Of a stretch of 64,000 nucleotides of DNA, positions 13,001 through 62,116 are shown in pieces. The notes under the pieces are model-generated. The model ran no database searches. It was given only the letters and a program-made list of their open reading frames with translations, and was not told the origin of the DNA. Each line of letters opens with the position of its first letter. The stretch's first letter is position 1. The DNA comes from Phoebastria nigripes (taxonomy: Eukaryota; Chordata; Aves; Procellariiformes; Diomedeidae), in assembly GCA_035582835.1 (NCBI GenBank), contig JAYKAV010002442.1, positions 1,753,123 to 1,817,122 of the forward strand, read 5' to 3'. The position numbers were made by a program, and so were the translations under genes.

Positions 13001-15495
13001 TAAGCAGATTGGAAAATAAAAAAACCTAAATCTTAGTGTGGTTTTTTTTTTAAATAATAAATTTTAATGAAAAGCATAACTTTACTTTTACTTGCAAAAG
13101 GCTTTGCTTCCTGAACTGTACTTTATTTAAAAGAAAAATAAAGTCTTAATTGAAATAATATTAAGGCTCAGGTTTAAACCTACAAAAAAGACAGGAAATG
13201 CCACAGTTAAGAATGAAACTTTCCTGAATAATGGTACTGTACTTCAGTACTGCATTTTACGCTACGTTGCAAAACAGTATCTAAAAATAACAACCTGCCC
13301 TTAAATAAAAAGTCCTGATCACAGTTGGAGAGAATACAATTCTCAACTCAATTTCCAAGCTACCAATATTTAAAGTCAGATCCTTAATACAGGTTTCTGT
13401 AAATATAATACTTGCAATCATGAGGGTTTTTTTTTTTTGTTACGAGTATTCTAAAATATTCTCGAGCCCTTTACTGACTCAATGAATCAACCAGATACAG
13501 CACCCAAAAATGTTAAGCCCTTTTGGCAAATCAACTACAATTTCAAGGAATATCAGTTTTTAAATAAGAGTCAAGTGGAGATAACTATCCAGTCATTAGT
13601 AGTACCCAGTGATTAACTGAAGGCAAAATAAATTTGCCTCAGTTCAAGATGTAAAGCTCTTTGCTGATTCTTTGATGAATTCTTCTTGTGTACAGTTATT
13701 AGAAAGACCGCACAATCTTTCCACTTACAGCTTTTACTCCCAGCATAACTTCCCTGATAGCTGTTAATAGAAAACCTATTAATTAAAATGCATACTTTTG
13801 TTCTTCCAATCCTTTTATAGTATAGGTTGCCAATTAATTTTACTGTACAATTCTTTGCTATTTCAAGAAGGATCCATAACACAGAAAACTGAGACCTAGT
13901 TTTCTCCCAGACTAAAGATCTTTGATTTCTTAACAACTAAATGCAGACATCAAATTTGATGAAATCTATAAAACAAGCAGTGTTTTATATTTGTTTTAAA
14001 AGTACTTCCAATTTGCCACTTTTGTTTTTCTTTAAAATGGTCAGACGGGTAGGAAGACATGCTAACTTAAAGCATACACTTAAATTTTTACTTAGAGCTA
14101 CAAAAATTTAAGTAAGCATATTATAAAGTCAAAGTAAGAATATTTAATGTCTTGGAATTAATTTTTCATGTCTGAATTAGCTAGTCATGTTTTGTGCTTG
14201 ATTCATTTTTTTAAGACATCTTATTCCATCTTGTTAGGTTCAAGGAAAACTTTATTCATATAATTGATAAACTTAATTTGTACACTTCAACTTGTATATT
14301 AGCTAAAACGCATCTTTTTCTTTATGGCAAAATAATGATTACAGCTAGAACACCTGAATAATTACATATTAATTTATTATTAGTCTAATTTAAAACCTCA
14401 ACACTATCCCCACATTTAGCCTTTTGGTAAATTCATCCCTTTTATAATCAGTTTTCAGGCTGGAACTTAAATGGTTTGCTGCTATTCTGTATGGGATATG
14501 TTTGAGAAGGGTTTGAAAGCACAAGTTTGTTGCTTACCTATGGAGGCACTAGCGAGCAACAGTGATTTAAGAACACCATTATAAAACAGAATCATTTAAT
14601 CTGCATAGAAAAGTAATACAACTATTTTTTCCCCTTTCAAGCTTCCAATGTGTTTTATACCTTTTGAAACAACACCCCAGTGATGTTGCAAATGTCATTG
14701 CTAAATTGGATTACAGTCACTGTGTGTATTTTATATACAGGAAAGTTTAGCAAATCAACACATCTTGTGATGTGAAATGATGCTATTTGCATGCTTTTGA
14801 TCTGTATCATAGCCTATGTTTAACTGAAAAACTTACTGAAGCTCTACAAAGTTATTTTCTTACAAAGTACAGATTTTGAGAGAAAGCTAAATTTAAATAA
14901 TATGCAAAGCAAAATACTAAAGAAATATCATTATAAGTGCATAGCTTTAACATATTGGCAAAATAGATATAAAATGCAACCAGTTTTCTTTCCAGCACAT
15001 TCCCTTTAACTGTGTTAATGTGCAAGTGGTTGCCTCCATTTATACAGAAAGATTTTTATTTTTAACATGCAAGATTGTTGTACTTATCTGCTCCTAGAAA
15101 ATATGTACTGTATAAACATATCCTTTATCTTGAACTTCAGTATTTCTGTGCTTCCAAGAAGAGTAAAAACATCTGGTTAAATTACTATGTGTGAGTACAA
15201 TATGCAGGCAAAATCCTGTATGAATTGCATATAAAATAAACCATGGCTTCAATCCTTTTTGTTTTTCCAAATGTTCAGTGTGACCAGTCTGTTGAAATCG
15301 CATCTCTGATTTATGTCAGCACAATGACAACTAATGTACTGAAATGCTTCTTTTCTGAATAAAATCAAGTTATGTTCTTGTTCTACAGCTCACAATGTTT
15401 TAAAGTTTAATTCTGTTATGTGTGTTCCCCCCCCAACAAAGCCCCCCAAACTGGAATGGTACAAAGTGTTGCACACCAGCGGTGATGGCTCCAAG

Positions 15496-15605
15496 GGACT
15501 GGCTGGACGGAGTTGTCATGTGTCTGCCTGTCTACACTTGCTGTGCAGAACATCCTCTCACCTGTACAGCAGGCACAGACAGGCAGTCGCATGACAACCC
15601 AGCCT
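15496..15605 (+). ncRNA. MIR214: microRNA precursor miR-214
   Basis: This 110-nt hairpin lies 5.9 kb downstream of miR-199a-2 on the same strand. The 5p arm is at 15525-15546 (starts tgcctgtcta) and the 3p arm at 15566-15587 (starts acagcaggca, seed cagcagg). Both match known vertebrate miR-214. The outer stem pairs agttgtcatg with catgacaac. The few differences I can recall from human fall in the loop (cctctc for ccgctc) and stem flanks (ctggacgg, cgcatgac), outside the mature arms. Confidence 0.98.
15496..15605 (-). ncRNA. Mirror microRNA hairpin, miR-3120-like
   Basis: Human miR-3120 is made from the DNM3 sense strand, as the exact antisense of pre-miR-214. Here the minus strand gives the 3p arm at 15525-15545 (starts cacagcaagt) and the 5p arm at 15561-15583 (starts cctgtctgtg). 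Both match the human mature arms as I recall them. It lies inside DNM3 intron 14 and would be released with DNM3 pre-mRNA. Whether it is expressed in birds cannot be seen from sequence, and conservation could be wholly due to miR-214. Confidence 0.55.
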
Positions 15606-15761
15606 GAGGGACAGCCGCCAGTGGGAAACCGCTCTGACACACCAGAGCATCTTCACCAACAGCTCCAGCCAAGAGTCACTCTGGATCTCAGACGGTCGGT
15701 CAGTAACCAAGCTGCGTACTGCAACCCACCTAGAGTCAAACCAACACTGCCTATAAAATAC

Positions 15762-15767
15762 AATAAA
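15762..15767 (+). terminator. Candidate polyadenylation signal AATAAA for DNM3OS
   Basis: AATAAA lies about 157 nt downstream of the miR-214 hairpin, in tataaaatacaataaaacc. It is the first plus-strand AATAAA after miR-214. Assignment is by position only. Confidence 0.35.
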
Positions 15768-18700
15768 ACCCACTGCTGAAATTTTTACTGTGCTTCCTAT
15801 AGTACTCTTTTCCTAGTTGTTCTCATTAACTCACTAAGTTTTATTTATACGCAGCTTTGCGGCACCATTGTATGTTTTGTCCTCCCATTTACTTCTCAGG
15901 CATAACTCGAGCAACTTGCATTATTAGATTATTGTCGGTATAGAAATCACTAACATTCCTGCTAGCCACAGAAGCTGAGAGCAGCTTATTGTGTGGCAAG
16001 TTAATTCTGTAAACATCCACAACATCAGACCTTAGAGTAACTTCTCCCCTTTCCACTCTCTCACCTCCTCACTTATTTTCGTATCTCCCTCTCAAGTCAC
16101 ACAGAATTTTACAATTGGGAATAAACTGTGAAATTATACAAACTGCATCTATCACTGGATGTTGACAATACTGTCCTTTCCTATTGAAACAGAATGGAAA
16201 TATTTTATTTGGAAATAAGACTAGAGGGGATTTTTCCAATAAATGTAAATTTCACATTTTTAGAAGTTCTTACCCTAAGGCCCAGCTTGGCACCCTTTGC
16301 ACACCAATAACGCCAGCAAAATCTCTGGATGCTTTGGAAAGAATAATAAAATCACATTCTCTGACCACTTTACAAATGGCATCCTTTTGTTTACAATAAA
16401 GAGCTTTTTGATTCACAAGCTAGGATGGCATTCCACATGCCCAAAGTCCATTTTATCCTAATGTAGAAGTGGCTAATTCACAAACTTCGTATTTGCAGGT
16501 TGACTCTCAAATGAACCTTAGCACAAAAGCTTACAGCTTTTTGTGCTACTTAACAAAACAGTAACAACTGAGAGCTAAGATGCTCAGATTTAATCTTTTG
16601 TGTGTGTGTAGGTATGCCTTATAATACTTTAGCTAGTATTACATGGAATACTCTACGAAAGAAATCTGTATTTGTGAGGTCAATGAATGTGCTAATCTTG
16701 CACTTACTTACAACAGCCTCAAAGTGGTACACAGTATTTTCCTTCCTTCATTTTAAGCAAATGGAAAAGCACAAAGTCATGGTACTGGTCACACAGCAAA
16801 GTTATGAACACAAGCAACTGTATGCAGGATCAGAAACTAATCCAGATTAGTATTCACATAACTGATACTATAACAGCTTTAACCACACTGTTCAAACATC
16901 AACTTGATATTTCCATAATTACAAGCCTAAAAAGCATTCTTAGGCACTGATTCCCATCGCATCAGGAATAAAATCCTGTTGTATGTTTGAGCAGCAACAA
17001 AACCATGTCAAGAAACCAATTGTTTCTTTTGCAATACTGATATCATACAACAAATTTTGAAATCTTTTGCCAAAGTAACTTGCTTCAAAATGCATTCTAC
17101 TGTGGATTCTTCACTTATAAAAGCTGCAGCTCACAAAGAAAGGAAATCATTTACATCATTCTAATGGCATTAGCAAGCAACCACTTGCATTCAGAGAGTG
17201 ATTTTCATCTCAGAGTAAATTCCAGACTATAGAAAATGGGCTCAGCTTACACTAGAGGGGGTACACAGCCCTAGAGGTCCTAGCAAGCACTGTAGCTTTG
17301 TAAAGTACATTGTCAGAGCTCTCTGGTACACAAGCTGCTACAACATTCCTTGCTCAGGGGTAAAGGTGCAGGGGGAACAAACTCATCACTGTGGCAAGAG
17401 AGCAAAGGTGAGACCTGCTTTCTGCATCCTGCCCAGCTGCGATGGAGAGGCTCTTGCTACTGTGCAAGGACTGCAGAAGTGACTGGCCCGAGTGGGAGGC
17501 ACGGGGGATCTGAACTCCATACGACCTCACAGCGTGCACAGCCGTACTGAGCCCGGGCACAGTCCAGACACATAAACATGGGTATCACTTCACACATCAC
17601 TGAAGACTACGTATCTTACCAGGGTGGAAATACCACTGCATGCAGCCATTTCAATAATCATCTGAGAACAGGATGTGACAACCACCAAACCAAGCTGAAA
17701 GTGAGGAGAACGTTTTAAGGAGACGAAATGTAATTATAAAAACTGGAATTCGGCCAGGAGATCAAATATTTGTTTCCTTATTTTCAGAAGCCAGTAGTTC
17801 TGTTTCTGAAACAAGTCACCTGTCTTTTGGCTAACCTAATGGTCAAGCTGTGGCTTTAACCTTCTTCAGAAAGCATCTAAAACAGACCTTACTAATTTTT
17901 TAAGTCCTACTGAGAAAGGCCCATTAAAAGAAAAAAGAAAAAAAAAAAAAAAGAAAAAAATCCAACATAACTTTGTGAACTCTTTCCCGGGACAGAATAA
18001 CCAAATTATACAGCAAATCTGTACTTAAGGAGGAACTTCTTCCACCAGCAAAGCATGGAATAGTACTACGCTATTATCTTCTCTTACCACTGTAAGAAAT
18101 TCCTGAGTGATCTCGCGTACTGGCCTGAATGAACGACTGGTATTTTCATCACTCTCAAAACACAACTGTTTGGCAATTAAGATACATTACTTTAAAATAT
18201 GCATATGAAAATTAGACAGTGGCCATTTCCCTCCATATACTATTCTGAGATTCCCAGGTGACTCTCCCTAGCAGACTATCAAAACAAATGATTTATTTTT
18301 AAAGTTGCATAGCAGAAGACATTCCGTAAGTATTTTCAGGAATTTTTATATTTCACACTAAACAAAGATCAGACTCAAAAAAGCAAACCCAAAACTACCT
18401 AAAAAATTGCCATAGCACATCTTGGATGCACCTCCAATTGCTTGAGACAGAACGTAGCAAGGGTTGTTAATCTCACCACATCACTTATTTTAGTTACAGT
18501 TACCTGTACCTAATCTAAGACAACAAGTTCTAGTAGCTTCAAGGTAGATCACAAAAAACAACAGCTTCAAATTTTCGAATTCATAAAGGCACTTTTGCTT
18601 TTCTTTTTAATTCATTTTTATGTCATTGCAATAAAATACTTCAAATTATATTTCAGTAATCTGAGAATAAAACTTCCCCTCTTGACACTTAGCACTTGGC

Positions 18701-19250
18701 TCCTCCCTCTGTCTGACATGCACTCATTTTCCTGTTACAGTAAATACATTTGAATCCCTTTAAAACTTAAATAAAAGGGCAAGGGGCAAAATCTTCAAGA
18801 TTAACCTAATTTGTCCCTCAATCTTAAGATCTATCCCAAAATGGCTACTGACTCAGGAAAAAAATACTGCTGACCAGCGCAGTTGCCACCATCAGCAGTA
18901 TTACTGAAGTAACTACCTACAAGTACCACCACATTCTGGATTCGCAGGACTCAGCAGAGCTCTGGCTTATGTACACGCATTGCAGGACCTCTCCCCAGTG
19001 GTTCTAGAAAATCCACTGCAGTAAAACACTAAGTTAGTTTAAACAGAATATGAATTGTCTGCACAGTCCCCATCAACCAACTCCCTGTTTTGTTGGGGTA
19101 AGCCAGTGTTTTGATTATTACTTAGAATAAGATGGAAAGATTCGAGTGATGTTTTAGAGCTCATTTAAAACTCTCTCTTTACCTGTGCCTCTTCCATCTA
19201 ATGAACTGGTTCACCCTAAAAATCACTAAATTTTAGCTGAAAACATTTAA

Positions 19251-19253
<3 letters not shown>

Positions 19254-19289
<36 letters not shown>
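19254..19289. repeat. Poly-A tract (36 A)
   Basis: Uninterrupted A36 followed by caacacccaaaaacaaac; it may be an old retroposon tail or simple expansion. Confidence 0.9.
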
Positions 19290-19290
<1 letters not shown>

Positions 19291-19890
19291 AACACCCAAA
19301 AACAAACACAACCCAGAAAATAATAGTGTGGGTGTTATTTTTTTTTTATTATAGCCCAATTTTTCTACAAAAAACAACACAAACCTTAAAAAAAACCACA
19401 ATGGCTTTACTGTAAAGCTGATAGTGCACATAATAATCCCATTTTAACCTTCAAAAATTAACAAGACTGCTGGAGTTTTGGATAGAGCGTATCATTACCA
19501 ACATTGTTGAAAAAATAATTAAACAGAACAGACAAGCTGCCTAACAACATCTTCAATAAAGTGAGCAACCTGGATGTCCTGTTTATCACAGAAATGCTTT
19601 TTCCAGTTCTTGTATTACTCACCTCAGATTTACTGATCAGCAGCGAAATTTCTTACCAAGGTGCATTTTTTGTCAAATTTGAAAATCCATACCAACCGGC
19701 TACAGAACTCTGCAGACAGGCTTTTCATCCTCTCAGAATATGCGGCCGGAGAACAATTGTTATCATTAAATCAATTGCTGTAGTTACTTTTAGAAGTAAC
19801 TTTACCTAGACGATTTATGATCAACTTACAGTAGATGTGCAAGAGCAGTCCAAACAGGCATAAGACAATAACCAGAACATTCCAAAACAG

Positions 19891-20155
19891 GTTTTGGGTT
19901 TTTTGTTTTGTTTTGGTTTGGTTTGTTTGTTTGTTTGTTTTTTGTTGGGGGTTTTTTGTTGATTTGTTTTTGTTTTGTTTTTTGTTTTTGTTTTGTTTTT
20001 TGTTTTTGTTTTGTTTTTTTTNNNNNNNNNNNNNNNNNNNNNNNNNNNNNNNNNNNNNNNNNNNNNNNNNNNNNNNNNNNNNNNNNNNNNNNNNNNNNNN
20101 NNNNNNNNNNNNNNNNNNNNNNNNNNNNNNNNNGTTTTTTTGGGTTCCCCCCCCC
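19891..20155. repeat. T/G-rich simple repeat with a 112-base assembly gap
   Basis: Repeated ttttgtttttg units run into a gap of N at 20022-20133, then a T tract and a run of C. The open frames that cross the N block are artefacts. The true repeat length is unknown. Confidence 0.9.
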
Positions 20156-20444
20156 AGACCAGTGTGTGGAAACCACAGGAAGAGAGGAAAAAAGTACAAC
20201 AAAAAACAAACAAAAACACCCCACACAACACCCTGTATTTATGTTACCAACATTTCAACAGAAGTCTTAGAGGGTCAGCATTCTCAATGAATCAAAACCA
20301 GAAAATTTAAAGAACACAGGTAAAACCTTAAAACATTCTTTCAGTTCAAGTCTGTATAAACTGATTTAATATTTTAAGCTGATATCAGAAGACTGAATAA
20401 ATACTGTTTTTTTCCCCAGCAGAAGAGAGTTCTTCATTCCTTAC

Positions 20445-59120
<38,676 letters not shown>

Positions 59121-60741
59121 CTGGAAACATTAAAAAAAAAAATAGTTACTACCTAGAAAGCACTGTCCAGTTACATAAGATATTGGACTAATTTGGAACC
59201 TCCTCTATACCTTCAGCTGCAATGAAAATGGAAAGTTGGTGGGGATGGATTTACATCAAACACTAGTAAGTAGGGCTGTTAATTTTGGTTCAAGATAGCA
59301 ATAGGTCATTAGACAAATATGTATTAAAACTAAGTTACTGTCTCGAGGTATTACCAATTCTCTTTCTTCGTGACCATCATATATAACATTTCAAAACTCA
59401 CCTTGCATAGTAAGAGTACATGAAGCCATGCCTGCATTTATTGGGCTCTCTAAAGAAACGTGTCCTCACCCTATATTTGATTTGAAGAGGATATGGGCAT
59501 ATGAATACACGCACTCACACACCACACCAAAGCTCTGGCCAAACTAAATTGCCAGCACTCTGCACCTACTATTTCACAACTTAACTTCTGCCAGTTCAAA
59601 TCCCCAAATAATTTTTCCAGCAACACATCCGCCCACAAGTTTTTGAGTGAAAGCTGAACCCTAGAAGTACTCTGGGACAGCAGGAGGGAGTGTCCTTGGA
59701 CCAGAAAGCAAGCAATGAAGCAAAGACAGCAGCTCTGTCATATCATTATGCATCCCCATGATCTCTTCCATGCCTCCAAAGACAGGGAGGCTCCCTATGC
59801 AACTGAAACCCTAGAAAAACTTTGAACCAATTGTTAGTTGCAAAACCAGTGATCAGAAACCCAAAGCAAAATAACAGGTTTTTTTTTTCCAGGGTCTTCC
59901 CCAGTTGCCATACCTATTAAACTCTTACAAACCTTGAGATGAGGTTCAGTGAGGGGCTTTGAAGAGTGCTCCCTTCAAATAAGCATCTTCAGAGGAATAA
60001 AATTCAGGGGTAAACAGACAGTTTCACAATCNGCTTAAGCTCATCAAAATCCCCTCCTTTTTCCTGCCTTAGCAGGGATGCTGAATCACCTTCTTGCCTG
60101 CCTTAGGAACATTGCTAACTCACCTCTCCAGCTCAGGTGAAAAGCAATGCAGCAAATGGTTAGGGCATGAATTTTCAGTCAAATCGCAGAGCTGATCTGG
60201 GTGACTGTGTTGTCACATATGCTAGTGCCAGTACGAAGAGTGAGGCAGGAACGCGCAGTGTTTGGGAGGGGTGGGGAGAAGGACAAAAGAGTCAAAGGAA
60301 GAAAGATACAGCCCTGTCAGCCCTTTAGACAGAACTGCTTAGATGGGTCTGCTCAAGCCACTTGTGAAACCACATCTTACATATAATCATTGCATAGCTT
60401 CATACTGACCATACATGTGCTACTTAACAGATGCCTGATTTTAGCAGTTCCTTTAAGGCAACACACAAACCTACAAGGTTTAAAACAAGCCTAGAGGGTA
60501 CATCTATGAAAAATAACACACACAAATATTTCATCAAACTTCAGGATATTATTTGCGCAAATCAGAGGATATTAGGTCTCAGGAGTCCCAGGTCAAGACA
60601 GGCTCAGGAATGCAACAACAGTGAACCTCTTTCCACAAGCGCCAACAAGGTAACAAAGCTTTGACAGCCTGCAGAAGAGAAAAATGACAACTCTACACGT
60701 GATACAAGCTCTGAAGATTTCCTTCCCAACCTAACATCTAG

Positions 60742-60793
<52 letters not shown>
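60742..60793. repeat. Poly-A tract (52 A)
   Basis: The longest homopolymer in the window, in DNM3 intron 1. No recognisable retroposed body is seen on its left. The exact length is prone to sequencing error. Confidence 0.9.
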
Positions 60794-60796
<3 letters not shown>

Positions 60797-61708
60797 CATA
60801 AGCAAGCAGTTCTAAGGCTCTGAGGAACAAGACTGGCTGTCAGCGGTGCCCCACACCACTTTAGAAGTCCCCAGCATTTTGAATGAAACAATGTTAATTT
60901 CTAGATAAAAGAAAAGTCTCACTTTCTCAGTACCTGTTAATATGTGCTTACAGTGTGATCACTCTGCAAACTAAAGCTAAAGCACACCATAAAAGGCGAG
61001 GTTGTTCAAACACAAGCTAGCTCATTAACTTCTATACTCAAATACAGATCTGCAGGCAAAAGTAAAATTAATTGGGAATTCAAGTAATCTCTAAAACAAA
61101 GATAATGCAAAAATATCACGCATACTGATTTATGTCTGCTGCGATTTTTTACAACACTTGAGACAGCAACAGGATACAAAAACCAGCTTAGAGAGATGCT
61201 AAAGGTCTTCAAAAGGTCTATCACAATTTCAACACCTACCAATGGAGAGAAACCTGTCTCTCAATGAAGTGCCATCTACTGATATTTTCTCATGGGGAAG
61301 ANGAGAAAATTTTAATGGAAACATATTCATTTCTCTGTATGCACTGAAATGACAGTAGCCCAGGATGTAGAAAACGCCTACTGAGATGACAGTTTCATAC
61401 TTTGATTTTCAAGCATTTCAGATCTATTTTTAAAAAAATAAATAAATCATTTTTCCATCAAGAAGCTAAAAGAAGTTGCCATTCAGGACAAACTGATCAC
61501 ACAAAACAAACTAGGGTCCTCTACAACACCACATGAGGCAGTAAAATCCTTCTTCAGGGAGTCAAAGGCTGAAAAGACTTATTGATTTTCTGCTTCAGAC
61601 TAAGCACATTCAGAGATAAAGAACACTGCATTAATGCAACTCCTCATTATACAACGCTGTCCTTTCCTCAACAGCAAAATTAGAAAGAAATGTACGACAA
61701 CAGTTTAC

Positions 61709-61796
61709 CTTCAGAACGTTCTCTTAACATGTCCAAAATAGGTGGCATTCGATAACCCTCTCTAACAAGTGGAACTATTGTCGAAAAGCCCATCGT
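61709..61796 (-). other. Orphan exon-like ORF in DNM3 intron 1
   Basis: An 88-nt block lies between acceptor cctgaacag and donor gtaaac. It is open in one frame, with a methionine at 61793 and the reading MGFSTIVPLVREGYRMPPI then LDMLRERSE. An in-frame TGA lies just upstream of the acceptor. I do not recognise the peptide. Joined from its ATG to DNM3 exon 2, the frame is wrong and soon stops. Inserted between exons 1 and 2, the DNM3 frame would hit TAG within it. It could be a chance ORF, a poison exon, or an exon of another transcript. Confidence 0.25.
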
Positions 61797-62081
61797 CTGT
61801 TCAGGCAAGCATCAGCAGAGAGAAGGTCCTGCTCGGTGAGAGGGCAAGCTGTGTTGATCACATAACCAGCTAAACAGTGTGCACAAGAAGGACATAAGGC
61901 TTCTGCTTCAGATGTATGGTTTAAAGAGGAAAAAAATGACAAAGAATGAAGATAAAAAGGGGTTCATGGGGAGAGTTCAGGAGAAAACTCCACACACACC
62001 CTTAACTGCTGAATGTGTGTTTTACCTCTATGAGAGAAACATCGACCTCAATTAATACATCTGCCCGCACAGGGACAGGGA

Positions 62082-62082
<1 letters not shown>

Positions 62083-62109
<27 letters not shown>
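62083..62109. repeat. Poly-T tract (27 T)
   Basis: Uninterrupted T27 in DNM3 intron 1, read as A27 on the DNM3 strand. Confidence 0.9.

Positions 62110-62116
<7 letters not shown>

Larger units (their letters stand above)
9400..15790 (+). ncRNA. DNM3OS: DNM3OS-like long noncoding RNA hosting miR-199a-2 and miR-214 (ends approximate)
   Basis: In mammals both microRNAs come from DNM3OS, an antisense RNA within DNM3 intron 14. Order, orientation and spacing are kept here. The start is a guess between the CArG box at 9280 and the hairpin at 9500. The end is a guess based on an AATAAA at 15762-15767, about 160 nt after miR-214; AATAAA also occurs further on, near 16394 and 16965. The plus strand has no open frame much over 100 codons in this span, consistent with noncoding RNA. 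Exon structure is not visible. Confidence 0.6.
1..20444 (-). other. DNM3: DNM3 intron 14 (5' part), containing antisense DNM3OS
   Basis: At least 20.4 kb of intron begins with gtaagg next to exon 14 and runs off the left edge. Exon 15 of the PH domain was not found. On the plus strand it holds miR-199a-2, miR-214 and their host transcript. The stretches 1-9200 and 15800-20400 show only simple repeats and short frames without recognisable products. A GC-richer patch lies at about 17350-17560. Confidence 0.88.

Noticed and set aside
19771..20310. Open frames of 111-151 codons on both strands
   Set aside because: They exist only because the N block at 20022-20133 contains no stops; the rest is T/G repeat.
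1..20444. DNM3 exon 15 (rest of the PH domain)
   Set aside because: I searched for the antisense of EKEKKYMLPLDNLK and FNTEQR coding text and found none; it should lie beyond the left edge.
61709..61796. Alternative first coding exon of DNM3
   Set aside because: Joining its ATG frame to exon 2 gives the wrong phase and a stop within exon 2, so it cannot start a dynamin isoform.
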